Source: Streptomyces albogriseolus
GTDB taxonomy: Bacteria; Actinomycetota; Actinomycetes; Streptomycetales; Streptomycetaceae
Assembly (NCBI GenBank): GCA_014650475.1
Contig: BMVA01000026.1
Span: 25,714-89,713, forward strand
Direction of reading: 5' to 3'
Length of the DNA stretch: 64,000 bases
Below, piece by piece: positions 6,317 through 15,700 of this stretch; the first letter of the stretch is position 1; each line of letters begins with the position of its first letter. A program made the position numbers and the translations under genes. The notes beneath the pieces are model-generated. The model did no database searches, was not told where the DNA came from, and was given only the letters and a program-made list of their open reading frames with translations.

Positions 6317-8637
6317 CACCGGTCCCCCTCGGCGGTGACGGTCTGGTCGACGGCGACGAAGCGGAGTTCGGAGGTGTAGCGCCGGCCGTCGGTGTCGGTG
6401 AGCCAGGCCTGTTCGGGGGTGGGGAGCATCTCGCTGACCTTCAGCCGGGCGTCCGGGTCGGTACGGGCGAGGCGGCGGGCGGCCTTGGCGAGGATGGTGG
6501 TGTAGACGGGGCTGTCGAAGTCGACGTAGAACGGGCGGGGTTCGGTCGGGGAGACGACGAAGACGAAGCGGGGCAGGTCGTGGCGGCGCTGCCAGTGGCG
6601 GGCGCGGACGAAGCGCGCGGCCTCGGACTTCTCGTCGGCGAAGTCGAGCTCCGCGACGGGCAGTTGCCAGGTCTCGCGGGCCAGGATCATGCGGTCGACG
6701 CTGATGCGGGGGGTGTGGTCGCCCTCGGGGCGCAGGGTGAAGCGGTCCATCACGCGCTGGGTGAGGGTGTTGGCGTAGGCGTCGAGGAGGTCGTAGCGGG
6801 TGCCGTCGGGGAGCCGGACGGTCAGCCTGCCGTCGACGTCCTCCACCGGGACGTCGGCGCCGAGCGCGGTGCGGGGGCGGTGCGGGTCTCCGGTCTGGTC
6901 GACCAGCGCCACGTAGTGGTCCTGGTCGCGGTCGAGGGAGGGGCGGCTGCGGGTGGACCACTTCAGCGGCAGTTCCTTGGCGAGCATGGGCAGCAGCCGG
7001 GGGCCGGGGAAGTCGCGGCCGGTCTCGGCGATCAGCTCGTCGCGGTCGGGGTGCTGGTGGACGAAGAGGGAGGCGCCCATGGTGTTGAGGGCGCTGTGCA
7101 TCTCGCCCAGGACCAGTTCCACGTCCCCGCGGGCCAGCGCCGCCTCGTCCTCGGCGACGACGAGGACGTCGGGGCTGAAGTAGCGGGCGAGCGACCAGCC
7201 GTCGCCGGGCTCGTCGAACTCCTCGCGGACGCGGGCGGCGAGTTCGGCGGTGGTCAGCCGGACACGGCGGGCGCCGGGCGGGATGTCCAGCAACCGGGCC
7301 CATTTGGCGCGCAGTTCGTCCTGGACGGCGTCGATGAGGGCGCCGGCCTCGGGGTGCGGGGAGGGCAGGGTGTGCAGCCACAGGGCGGCGAGGTCGACGG
7401 GGCCGTCGGCGGCGAGCCGGTCGTACACGGCGCGCAGCCGGGCACGGATGCCGTCGGCGAAGCGGTTGGTCATCCAGCGGGCGGCGGTCAGGCACAGCTG
7501 GAGGGGTTCCAGGTGGGCGAGCAGGCCGGGCCCGGCGGTGGCGGTGGCGGCGCGGCGGGTGTCGGAGTAGACGAGTCCGCGGCAGGGGGCGGTCCGGGCG
7601 CCCTTGGCGCGCTGGGCCTCGGCGTCGGTGAGGGCGGCGAAGTCGGCTTCCAGGGCGCCGATGGCGCAGGTCAGCGCCTCGGCGTCGTCGCCCGCGCCGG
7701 CGACGGCGTCGCGCCCGCGCTCCAGGACGGCGAGCTTGGCGAGGGCGCGGTCGCGGGCCTCCTCGTCGGGGACCCGTTCCACGATGGCGCGCAGGGCGCG
7801 GTCGGGGTGGGTGGCCGCGGGCACCTCCAGACGCCAGTGGACCCAGCGCCGGCGGACCAGCTCCCGGACGAGCGCCTCGGTCTCGTCCTCGGTGAGGTCG
7901 CGGGCGGCGGCGATCTCCGGCACCGGGCGGGTTCCGTCGCAGAGCTCCAGGACGGCCGCCTCGCGGTCCGTCATCTGCCGCGCGGGCCGTCCGGGCACGC
8001 GCACGGTAAGGCCGTCGGTGCGGACGAGGGAGACGCGGCGCGGCGGGATCCAGCGCATCAGTGCGGGGTCCTCGGCGAGCACCTTGGCCAGGGCGTCGAT
8101 CGCCCAGCCGGAGAAGTACACGGCGCTCGCGGCGAGGAAGGTGTCTCCGGCGCGGGTGGCGACGGCGTCCGTCGCGGCAAGGTCCCAGCGGCCCCAGCCG
8201 ACAGGGCCGAAGAAGCCGATGGTGTCGTTCTTCACGCAGAACCGCTGCCAGTAGTGGGCGACGAGTTCCTCGCGCTGGCGGGGCATGCTGCTGCGCTTGT
8301 CGGTGTCGGGGTTCCAGCGCAGGAACGGCGCGATGCCGGTGCGGAGCACGGCCGGGTTCTGCCAGGCCAGGGCCGCCTGGAAGCGGGGCCGGGCGGCGAC
8401 CTCCTGGAGGTGGCGGGCGGTGTCCACGGCGGCGGCGGCCAGCTCCTGGGTGAAGCCGTCCCACTCGGGGCCGGTGAGCGGGGCGCCGGGGGTGAACTTG
8501 TCGGCCGCCTCGGCCAGTCCGGGAGGGGCGAGGCGCAGCACGCCGTCGGCCGGGAAGCCCGGACCGCGCAGCGCGAACTGTTCCCACAGCCGCCAGCCTC
8601 CGCCCGGCAGCAGGACAGGTGCGTGCTCGTCCGACAT
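6316..8637 (-). CDS. Short LanB-like protein 2 (lantibiotic dehydratase N-domain family)
   Basis: 773 residues, first gene of the operon. It is collinear with the protein at 988-3336 from an N-terminal FALRGPGFPADGVLRL block through KNDTIGFFGPVGWG to the C-terminal EMLPTPEQAWLTD and RRYTSELRFVAVD, so the pair arose by duplication. As in the paralogue, the C-terminal glutamate-elimination domain of full LanBs is absent. Known biochemistry for short family members is tRNA-dependent acyl transfer, either glutamyl to Ser/Thr side chains or amino acids to a peptide C-terminus. A GGAAGGAG ribosome site lies before the ATG. The start is 256 bases from the divergent mbtH gene, so the promoter for the whole operon should lie between them. 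Having two copies suggests two separate transfers or two substrates. Confidence 0.8.
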   Translation of the reverse strand: MSDEHAPVLLPGGGWRLWEQFALRGPGFPADGVLRLAPPGLAEAADKFTPGAPLTGPEWDGFTQELAAAAVDTARHLQEVAARPRFQAALAWQNPAVLRTGIAPFLRWNPDTDKRSSMPRQREELVAHYWQRFCVKNDTIGFFGPVGWGRWDLAATDAVATRAGDTFLAASAVYFSGWAIDALAKVLAEDPALMRWIPPRRVSLVRTDGLTVRVPGRPARQMTDREAAVLELCDGTRPVPEIAAARDLTEDETEALVRELVRRRWVHWRLEVPAATHPDRALRAIVERVPDEEARDRALAKLAVLERGRDAVAGAGDDAEALTCAIGALEADFAALTDAEAQRAKGARTAPCRGLVYSDTRRAATATAGPGLLAHLEPLQLCLTAARWMTNRFADGIRARLRAVYDRLAADGPVDLAALWLHTLPSPHPEAGALIDAVQDELRAKWARLLDIPPGARRVRLTTAELAARVREEFDEPGDGWSLARYFSPDVLVVAEDEAALARGDVELVLGEMHSALNTMGASLFVHQHPDRDELIAETGRDFPGPRLLPMLAKELPLKWSTRSRPSLDRDQDHYVALVDQTGDPHRPRTALGADVPVEDVDGRLTVRLPDGTRYDLLDAYANTLTQRVMDRFTLRPEGDHTPRISVDRMILARETWQLPVAELDFADEKSEAARFVRARHWQRRHDLPRFVFVVSPTEPRPFYVDFDSPVYTTILAKAARRLARTDPDARLKVSEMLPTPEQAWLTDTDGRRYTSELRFVAVDQTVTAEGDR
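8183..8332. repeat. Near-identical 150-bp segment shared by the two LanB-like genes (copy 2)
   Basis: Direct-repeat partner of 2891-3040. The low number of third-position changes suggests gene conversion or strong constraint at this site. Confidence 0.8.
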
Positions 8638-8893
8638 CGCGTGCTCCTTCCGGAAAGGGGGTGCGGGGAGGCGACCGGCCCCGGGGCGGACGGTGGTCCG
8701 CCCCGGGCTCGCCGGGTTCTCCGGCCGGACAGCACGGTCCCGCGCGGCGGGGGCGGGCCGACAGAGAAGATCCGGCAGCAACACGTGCCGCAGGGTCGGC
8801 GTGTTCGTCCCTGACCTCGGTGTGCGGGCCCGGTGCACGCTGTCGGCGCCGGCCGTGACCTGCGGCCGGCCCATCACCCGCGGGAGGTTCACC
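8638..8893. promoter_or_regulatory. Divergent intergenic region between LanB2 operon and mbtH
   Basis: 256 bases separate two divergent starts, so at least two promoters should lie here. I see no confident -10/-35 pair or long palindrome. It contains no open frame with a convincing start. The GGGAGG at 8882-8887 is the ribosome site of mbtH. Confidence 0.4.
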
Positions 8894-9145
8894 GTGACGC
8901 AACCCGACTTCGCGAACGGCGCGGACGCCGAGGAGGCCCGCCCGGACACCGACGAGGAGTACCTCGTGGTGCGCAACGACGAGGAGCAGTACTCGATCTG
9001 GCGGGCGGACCGTGAGCTGCCCGCGGGCTGGTACCAGGAGGGGGTGCGCGGCGGCCGGCAGACGTGCCTGGACCACATCGGCGTGATCTGGACGGACATG
9101 CGTCCGCTGAGCCTGCGCCGGCGGCTGGCCGGGGCAGATGCCTGA
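8894..9145 (+). CDS. MbtH-like NRPS accessory protein
   Basis: An 83-residue protein with nearly all MbtH signature positions: a QYSIWR segment, LPAGWYQEG, a CLDHIGVIW run and the closing DMRPLSLRRR. MbtH proteins bind NRPS adenylation domains and are often needed for their solubility and activity. The GTG start at 8894 follows a GGGAGG ribosome site; longer upstream frames lack any MbtH homology. It is divergent from the LanB/A/PCP operon and overlaps the phosphopantetheinyl transferase gene by eight bases. This is the only MbtH in the window, so it may serve the free A domain, the four NRPS A domains, or all of them. Confidence 0.95.
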   Translation: MTQPDFANGADAEEARPDTDEEYLVVRNDEEQYSIWRADRELPAGWYQEGVRGGRQTCLDHIGVIWTDMRPLSLRRRLAGADA

Positions 9146-10025
9146 GGGGCTCCCGGGCAGGCTCCCGGGACCCTCGGCCCACGACCCGCCACCAGGGGGC
9201 CTGACGCCCGGCACCCTGATGTCAGGAGTCCAGCCGGCACGAGCCCCGACGACGGCCGCCGCGCCGCCGGGAGCGCCGCTGGCCGGGTCCGCCGCGCCGC
9301 CGGTGCTGCCGCAGCGGCTGTGTCCGGCGGTGCTGGACCTGTCGGGACTGCGGGACGGACGCGCCGCGCGGGGTCCGCGGGCCCTGCGGGCCCCGGTGGA
9401 GCTGTATCTGGCCCGGGTCGCGGAGCAGGACGCGCAGACCCTGCGGTACGCCCGCGAGGTCCTCGACGCGGAGGAGCGGGCCCGTGCCCGCGCCTTCCGG
9501 CACGGCCGGGACCGCGACGCCTACGTGGTCGCCCACGCGGCGCTGCGGAACGTGCTGAGCGTCGTGACGGGGGTGCGGGCCGACGCGCTGGCGCTGACCC
9601 GTGAGCCCTGCGCGGGCTGCGGCGGGCCGCACGGGCGGCCGGTGCTGTCCGCCTCGGGGGTGCACTTCTCCCTGTCGCACAGCGGCGGTCTGGTGCTGGT
9701 GGCGCTCGCGCCGGCGCCGGTCGGGGTCGACGTGGAGGAGCTGGCCACCGTCAAGGTCATGCTCAGCGCGCAGTCGGCGCTGCACCGGGCGGAGGCGGAG
9801 GAGCTGGCGCGACTGCCCGCCTACGGCAGGCCGGCCGCGTTCACCCGTGCCTGGGTGCGCAAGGAGGCCTACCTCAAGGGTCTGGGCACGGGTCTGGTGC
9901 GCAACCCCGCGCTCGACTACCTGGGCACGGGTCCGTCGCCCGCGGACCCGGCGCCGGGCTGGGCGGTGCGCGACGTCCTGGTGCCCTCCGGCTACGCGGC
10001 CGCGGTGGGACTGCGCACGTGCTGA
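9138..10025 (+). CDS. Sfp-type 4'-phosphopantetheinyl transferase
   Basis: Transfers phosphopantetheine from CoA to carrier-protein serines, turning apo-PCP/ACP into the active form. Two diagnostic motifs are present: PVGVDVEEL, with the magnesium-binding Asp and Glu, and WVRKEAYLKGLGTGL, with the Lys/Glu pair. An upstream LSHS segment helps bind CoA. The ATG at 9138 gives 295 residues and overlaps mbtH by eight bases. The first 60 residues are Pro/Ala/Gly-rich and unlike the family, so the in-frame ATG at 9219 (268 residues) is also possible. Co-transcription with mbtH and closeness to the carrier genes suggest a pathway-dedicated enzyme. A strong hairpin ends the unit 11 bases after the stop. 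Confidence 0.93.
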   Translation: MPEGLPGRLPGPSAHDPPPGGLTPGTLMSGVQPARAPTTAAAPPGAPLAGSAAPPVLPQRLCPAVLDLSGLRDGRAARGPRALRAPVELYLARVAEQDAQTLRYAREVLDAEERARARAFRHGRDRDAYVVAHAALRNVLSVVTGVRADALALTREPCAGCGGPHGRPVLSASGVHFSLSHSGGLVLVALAPAPVGVDVEELATVKVMLSAQSALHRAEAEELARLPAYGRPAAFTRAWVRKEAYLKGLGTGLVRNPALDYLGTGPSPADPAPGWAVRDVLVPSGYAAAVGLRTC

Positions 10026-10035
10026 CCGCGCACGG

Positions 10036-10079
10036 CAGCGCGGCGGGGGAACGGACAACTCCGTTCCCCCGCCGCGCTG
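10036..10079 (+). terminator. Long perfect hairpin after the mbtH-PPTase unit
   Basis: A 20-bp perfect stem with a 4-base CAAC loop begins 11 bases after the PPTase stop. GC-rich arms and little T-run are usual for actinomycete terminators. It separates this unit from the peptidase gene. Confidence 0.88.
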
Positions 10080-10202
10080 TTGGCATCTCCTCGGAGCCGT
10101 GCGCAAGCGCCCGGGCGCCGCTCCCCGAGAGGTCCGGCCCGCGCGCCGCCTTCACGGACAACGCACGCCTTCCACCGTGGCGACCGGGATACGATCACGC
10201 CC

Positions 10203-10937
10203 GTGACAGCGCCCGAACCCACCATCGTCGCCACCTCAGGCGGCTTCCGCCCCGGCCGACGTACACGGGTGCTCTTCGACGCCCTGGTGCACCACGCGGT
10301 CGACCTCTCCGGCGTGCACGGCCGACGGCCGCGCGTCCTCCATGTAGGGACGGCGGCGGGCGACGCCGAGATGGTCGCGGCACGGGTCTCCGAGGCGGCC
10401 CGGGTGGCGGGCTACGACCTCACTCCGCTCCAGCTGTTCCCCATGCCCAACGTCGAGGACGTCGAGGCCACGGTGCTCGACCACGACGTGGTGTGGGTGG
10501 GGGGCGGTTCGGTGGCCAACCTGCTCGCCGTGTGGCGGGTCCACGGCCTGGACGCGATCATGCGGCGCGCCTGGCGGTCCGGGGTGGTGCTCGCCGGGGT
10601 GAGCGCCGGCTCCATCTGCTGGTACCAGGGCGGCACCACCGACTCCTTCGGCCCCGACCTGCGCGCCGTCACCGACGGACTCGCGCTGCTCCCCTACGGC
10701 AACGGCGTCCACTACGACTCCGACGAGGGCCGCCGCCCGCTGCTCCACCGGCTGGTCGCCGACGGCACGTTCACCGAGGCCCACTGCACCGACGACGGGG
10801 TGGGCCTGGTCTACCGCGGCACCCGACTCGTCGAGGCCGTGGCGGAGTTGCCGCGCAAGGCGGCGTACGTGGTGCGGCGGGAAGACGGCCGGGCCGTGGA
10901 GGAGCGGATCGAGCCGCGTCTGCTTCCGTCGGCGTGA
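10203..10937 (+). CDS. Peptidase E-like serine dipeptidase (family S51)
   Basis: A 244-residue peptidase-E/cyanophycinase-type protein. The nucleophile elbow is GVSAGSICWYQGG, where the Ser of SAGS is the catalytic residue. WVGGGSVANLLAVWR is the preceding conserved strand-loop. The GTG at 10203 is favoured because homology begins directly with TIVATSGGF, and the longer frame upstream is Arg/Pro-rich shadow sequence. S51 enzymes cleave Asp-X dipeptides or related small peptides in the cytoplasm. It follows a strong terminator, so it has its own promoter, and is convergent with the LuxR pair. A role in peptide-leader turnover is possible, but general peptide metabolism is as likely. Confidence 0.85.
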   Translation: MTAPEPTIVATSGGFRPGRRTRVLFDALVHHAVDLSGVHGRRPRVLHVGTAAGDAEMVAARVSEAARVAGYDLTPLQLFPMPNVEDVEATVLDHDVVWVGGGSVANLLAVWRVHGLDAIMRRAWRSGVVLAGVSAGSICWYQGGTTDSFGPDLRAVTDGLALLPYGNGVHYDSDEGRRPLLHRLVADGTFTEAHCTDDGVGLVYRGTRLVEAVAELPRKAAYVVRREDGRAVEERIEPRLLPSA

Positions 10938-11050
10938 CCCCGGCCCCGTACCGGCCACCGCCGCTCGCACGACCGCGCGGGGCGACGGGCGGTCGGCCCC
11001 CGGCGCCCCCGCACCGGGTCCGCGCATTCCCGTGCCCCGCGTCATGAGCC

Positions 11051-11071
11051 ACCCCGTCCCCCCGACGGGGT
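11051..11071. terminator. Hairpin between convergent peptidase E and LuxR genes
   Basis: An 8-bp perfect stem (ACCCCGTC / GACGGGGT) with a 5-base loop lies between two convergent stops, and could act in both directions. Confidence 0.65.
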
Positions 11072-11095
11072 TCGGAGACCGGGATCGGACCGGGA

Positions 11096-11740
11096 TCAGA
11101 CCAGGCCCTGGCGAACCGCGTGGGCGACCGCGTGGGCGCGGTTGCGGGCCTGGAGCCGGGTCATCAGCTCGTAGATGACGTTCTTGACGGTGTGTTCGGA
11201 ACAGCCGAGGAGCAGCGCGATGTCCGCGTTGCCGTGGCCCTCGGCCATGAGCCGCAGGACGGACGTCTGCCGTGCGGTCAGGACCGGCGGTCTCCGGCGG
11301 GCCGGACCGTCCGCACGGCCTCGGGTGCTCAGCGCTCCGGACAACTCCGGGTAGGGGATGCTCGGATGGGGGTACGCGGCCCGGTGGACGGCCCTGAGCA
11401 GGCTCTCCTCGTCCAGTTCGGCCGCGCCGATGACGACCGCTCCGGCGCGCAGGATCCGCCGCCGGTCCTCGGGGGCGACGCTGTCGCAGACGAACAGGAC
11501 GGGCCCGGGCGGGCGCGGCGCGCGCAGCGCCTGGTCCGCGTCGGCGGCGACGAGCACGGTGACCGTGGCGCAGGGGGCCGGCTCGTCGGCGGCGGACCGG
11601 AGGCCGGCGCGTTCGGCGAGCGCGCGGACCCGTTCCGCGCCCGGCGCCGGCACGACCCGCACCACGACGGCGGGGGCGGTCGTGACCGTGGCGCCGGAGG
11701 ACGTCGCGGTGACGGGCGACGCCGTCAGGGTGGCGGTCAC
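11096..11740 (-). CDS. LuxR/NarL-family regulator, second gene of a coupled pair
   Basis: 214 residues. The C-terminal 65 residues form a LuxR helix-turn-helix: LTARQTSVLRLMAEGHGNAD, then GCSEHTVKNVIYELMTRL. The N-terminal half resembles a receiver-like fold but shows no obvious phospho-acceptor aspartate pocket, so it is probably an orphan or ligand-controlled regulator. The GTG start overlaps the preceding stop (GTGA), so it is made with its partner at 11737-12351. Both C-termini share RNRAHAVA, so the two are related and may form a heterodimer. The pair is divergent from the LanM gene, the usual position for its controllers. Confidence 0.85.
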   Translation of the reverse strand: MTATLTASPVTATSSGATVTTAPAVVVRVVPAPGAERVRALAERAGLRSAADEPAPCATVTVLVAADADQALRAPRPPGPVLFVCDSVAPEDRRRILRAGAVVIGAAELDEESLLRAVHRAAYPHPSIPYPELSGALSTRGRADGPARRRPPVLTARQTSVLRLMAEGHGNADIALLLGCSEHTVKNVIYELMTRLQARNRAHAVAHAVRQGLV

Positions 11741-12351
11741 AGCAGGCCCGCCCGGAGCGCGTAGGCGACCGCGTGGGCGCGGTTGCGCAGCCGGAAGCGC
11801 TGGGTGATGTCGTGCACGACGGTGGTGACGGTGCGGGGCGAGTAGGCGAGCCGCTGGGCGATCTCCGCCGTCTCGTGGCCGTCGGCCACCAGACGCAGCA
11901 CCGACCGTTCCCGCTCGGACAGCATGCCCTCGCTCCAGCCGCCGCCGGAGCCGCGCACGGGAGCTTCCGGCTGGTCCAGCAGCTCCTCCAGCAAGCCGGG
12001 GGGCAGGGTGCAGTCGTCGCGCGCGGCCGCCAGCACCGCGTGGGCGAGGCGGGAGGCGTCGGCCTCGCGGCGCAGCAACAGGCCCCGGGCGCCGGCGGCA
12101 AGGGCGTGCAGGACGTCTCCGGAGGCGAGGGCGCCCGCGACCAGGACGACGGCGGGGCGGTGGGGCTGGGTGCGGGTGGCGCGCACCGTGTCCAGCTCGG
12201 CGGGGCCGAGGCGGTCGACGGTGAGGACGGCGACCCGCGCGTCGGCGGGCTCGCACACGGTCAGTTCGGGCCGGACGAGCAGGGTCGCGCGGATGCCTGC
12301 CTCCAGCACCGGGTCGAGTGCGACCACACTGACAGGTACGGGTGCTCCCAT
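11737..12351 (-). CDS. LuxR/NarL-family regulator, first gene of a coupled pair
   Basis: 204 residues with a receiver-like N-terminal half (VSVVALDPVLEAGIRATL then AGARGLLLRR) and a C-terminal LuxR DNA-binding domain (LSERERSVLRLVADGHETAE, SPRTVTTVVHDI). The ATG at 12351 follows an AAGGAG ribosome site at good spacing. Aspartates typical of phosphorylated receivers are not clearly in place, suggesting an atypical response regulator without a partner kinase; none is encoded nearby. It is transcribed away from LanM across a 404-base gap that holds an inverted repeat at 12693-12749. Control of the LanM/peptide genes is inferred from position. Confidence 0.85.
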   Translation of the reverse strand: MGAPVPVSVVALDPVLEAGIRATLLVRPELTVCEPADARVAVLTVDRLGPAELDTVRATRTQPHRPAVVLVAGALASGDVLHALAAGARGLLLRREADASRLAHAVLAAARDDCTLPPGLLEELLDQPEAPVRGSGGGWSEGMLSERERSVLRLVADGHETAEIAQRLAYSPRTVTTVVHDITQRFRLRNRAHAVAYALRAGLL

Positions 12352-12755
12352 CTGCTGCTCCTTGGAGGTTCGTGCGCCCCTTCGACTGAGCGGGCGGTCT
12401 GGCGTGGGGACTCGGGAACACCGTGCCGCCCCCGTGACCGCCGGGGCATCGGTAGACGGACCCCACATTTGCGCGCCGGGCGCGCCCGGGTCGTGGGGGT
12501 GGGGCGGGCGGTCGGGCGGGGAGCGACGGCCCGGTGGGGGCCCAGAGGCGGCGCCGACCGGCCCTCCGGGGTGGGCATGGGGGGCGCGCACCCCTCCGGG
12601 TACCCGTCCCGTGCCCGCACGGCCCGTCGCGTCCGCGGGCCGCGCGTCACGCGTGCCCGTAGGGGATGCCCTCCCCTCCGCGGTTTCTCGTGCCGTCCCC
12701 CATGCCCCCCGCCCGTGGGGAGGGGGCCGGGGGAGAATATGGGGGACGGTTACCC
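12352..12755. promoter_or_regulatory. LuxR-LanM intergenic region with 11-bp inverted repeat
   Basis: The 404-base gap between divergent starts has no credible gene. CCGTCCCCCAT at 12693-12703 is matched perfectly by ATGGGGGACGG at 12739-12749, with 35 bases between the arms. The second arm lies just before the chosen LanM start and overlaps its ribosome site. The wide spacing would suit two separately bound dimers or a looped arrangement by the two LuxR proteins. A promoter was not recognised with confidence. Confidence 0.5.
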
Positions 12756-15700
12756 ATGTGGGGGGCGCGGGAGGTCTGGGACCTTTTTCCCGTGACCGAC
12801 ACCGCCAGCCTCCCGACCTCCCGGAGCACCGGACTCCCCGCCGCCTGGTGGGCCCCGGCGCTGACCCTCGCAGAGCGGCTCGCCGCCCCCGGGCTCCCCG
12901 GGCCGGCCGCCGCGACCGGCGCCGCCGGGCCGCTGCCCTGGACGGTCGGCGACGCGGAGGGCTTCGCCCTGCGGCTGGACCGGCTGGGTGTGGACGGCGC
13001 CACGGCGGCGGCCCTGGCCGCCGAGCCCGCGGAGCGTCTGGCGGAGCGGGCCGTCGAGCCCGACTGGGCGTCGTACGCGGAGGAGGTGCTGGCCGCGGCC
13101 CCCGAGGGGCTGCCGGAGGTCGAGGTCGGCGGCGAGGGTCCCGACGCGTTCGCGCCGGCCGTGCGCCCGCTGGTCGCCATGGCCGCCGCCCGCCTCGCGG
13201 ACCGGACGGCCGGCGTCCCGGACGCCGAGGCCACCGTGTGGCGGGACGCGTTCACCCGCCGTCTGACCCACCAGCTGGTCCGGCTCGCCGCCCGCACGCT
13301 GGCCCAGGAGCTGCACCGGGCCCGGCGCTCCCGGCGCCTGGCGGGCGCCGGCCCGCGCGAGCGGTTCGCCTCCTTCGTCGCGGCGGCCGGCACCCGGCGC
13401 GGACTGTCGGACCTGTTCACCGCCTACCCGGTCCTGGCGCGGATGCTGAGCCGGACCGCGCTGGACGCGACGGAGGCCACGGCCGAACTCGTCGCCCGCT
13501 TCCGGTCCGACCGCGCGGACCTGGTCGCCGCTCTCCTCGACGGCCGGACGCCGGGCCGGCTGGTCCGCGTCGACCTCGGCCGCGGCGACGCCCACCAGGG
13601 CAACCGGTCGGTGGCGATCCTGCACTTCGCGGACGGCCGCCGCCTCGTCCACAAGCCCCGTCCGCTCGACCAGCACGCCCTCCTCGACGACCTGGTCTGC
13701 TGGCTCAACGCGAAGGTCCCCGGTCTGGGCCTGCGCACCCCGCGCACGCTGCGCCGGGAGTCCCACGGCTGGCTGGAGTTCGTCGAGCACCGCTGGTGCT
13801 CCTCGGTGACGGAGACCGACACCTTCTACCGCCGCCAAGGCGCCCTGCTGGCCCTGCTGTACGCGGTGGACGGCGCCGACATGCACTACGAGAACGTCAT
13901 CGCGTACGGCGACCAGCCGGTCCTGGTGGACGCCGAGACGCTGCTGCACACCGGTCTCGGCCAGGCCCTCACGGCGGGCGCCGACCCGGCGGCGGACGCG
14001 CTGGCCGCCTCCGTCCACCGCACCTGCCTGCTCCCGCACCTGCTCATCGGGGAGCACGGCGCGCTGGACATCTCCGCGCTCGGCCGGGACACCGACGGCA
14101 CCTTCCCCAGCGAGGGCCTGCGCTGGGAGGACAGCGGACTGGACACCATGCGGGCGGTGCGCGGGCCGCTGGCCAGCCCCGCCGCCCAGAACCACCCGCT
14201 GCCGCACGGCACTTCCCTCTCCGTCACCGACCACACGGCGGCCCTGCTGGAGGGGTTCCGCGCCGCCTACGCGGCGATCGCCGCCCACCGCGGCGAACTG
14301 GTCGGCGATGACGGCCCGTTGACCCGCTGGGGCGACCGTCCGGCGCGGCTCATCGCCCGTGCGACCCGGCTGTACGCCACCCTGCTGGAGGAGTCCACCC
14401 ACCCCGCGCTGCTGGGCGACGCCCTGGCCCGGGAGGGGGTGTTCGCGGTGCTGTGGTCGGAGTCCGCGCAGGACCCGGCGCGCGAGCGGCTCATCGAGCA
14501 CGAGACGGCGGCGCTGTGGCGCGGTGACGTCCCCTTCTTCACCCACCGGCCCACCGGCACGGCCGTGATCGCCGACGGCGGTGCCCGCGTGCCCGACCTC
14601 CTGCCGGTGGCCGCCGTGACCGCGGTGCGCGAGAAGATCGGCCGCATGGACGAGGTCGACTGCCTCGACCAGGAGTGGATCATCTCGGCCACCCTCGCGG
14701 TGCGCGGGGCGAGTTCCCCGCCGGACCGCCCCCGGTCGGAGCTGGCACCGGCCCCCGTGCCGCCGGTGGCGCCGGACCCGTCCCGGCTGCTCGCCGCCGC
14801 CTGCGGGATCGCCGACGAGATCGCGGCCCGCGCGGTCCGCGGCGGCACCCGCACCAACTGGATCGGTCTGGAACGGGTGTCGGGCGACCACTGGGCCGTC
14901 CTGCCGATGGGGGCGGGCCTGGCCCAGGGCTACTGCGGAGTCGCCCTGTTCCTCGCCCACACCGAGGCGCTCACCGGCTCGGGACGCTACGGCGCGGCGG
15001 CCCGCGAGGCGGTGCGTCCGCTGCCGGCCCTGCTCAAGGCGCTCGCCGAGGACCCCCAGCTGAGCGAGGCCGCCGGCCCCGGCGCCTACGACGGACTCGG
15101 CGGGATCGTGTACGCCCTGGTCCGGCTGGCGGGGCTCCTCGACGAGGGACTGCGGGCGTGTCTGCCGGACGCGCTCACCGCCCTGGGACACGCGGCGGCG
15201 GCCTGCGCCGACCCCGGTCTGGCCCAGGGGCGGGCGGGAGCCCTGGCCGCCTCGGTCGCCGCGTACGAGGCCACCGGTGATCCGGCGGCGCTGCGGCTGG
15301 CGGACCAGGTCGCGGACCTGCTGCTGGTGCAGGCGCTCGGGGAGGGCCCGGTCACGCCCGGCGTGGCCGGTTCCGGCCTCCCGTCGTCCGCCGGTTTCGC
15401 CGACGGCGCCGCCGGCATCGCCTGGGCGCTGCGGCGCTACGCGGGCCACCGCCCCGAGCGCGCCGCCCACGCCGAGCGCACGGCCGTCGCCCTGCTGGAC
15501 TCCGGTGCGCGCCACGGCGATCCGGCGGACCTGTCCTGGTCGCACGGGCTGGCCGGACGGGCCGTCGCCGGGCTGCCGAACCCGGTCGGACCGCCGGACG
15601 ACGCGAGCCTGTTCGAAGCCTCCGTGCGGCTCGCGGACGCGCCCATCGGTCCCGACCTCAGCCTCGCCCAGGGCGTCCTCGGCCGGCTGGAGGCCCTGAC

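Noticed and set aside
988-8637. Complete class I lanthipeptide cluster
   Set aside because: No LanC, no elimination domain, no LanT/LanP and no Cys-rich precursor are present. The LanB-like proteins are short and mixed with NRPS-type genes.
10019-11047. 342-codon frame overlapping the peptidase E gene
   Set aside because: It is out of frame with the recognised S51 motifs, and its composition is typical of a shadow frame.
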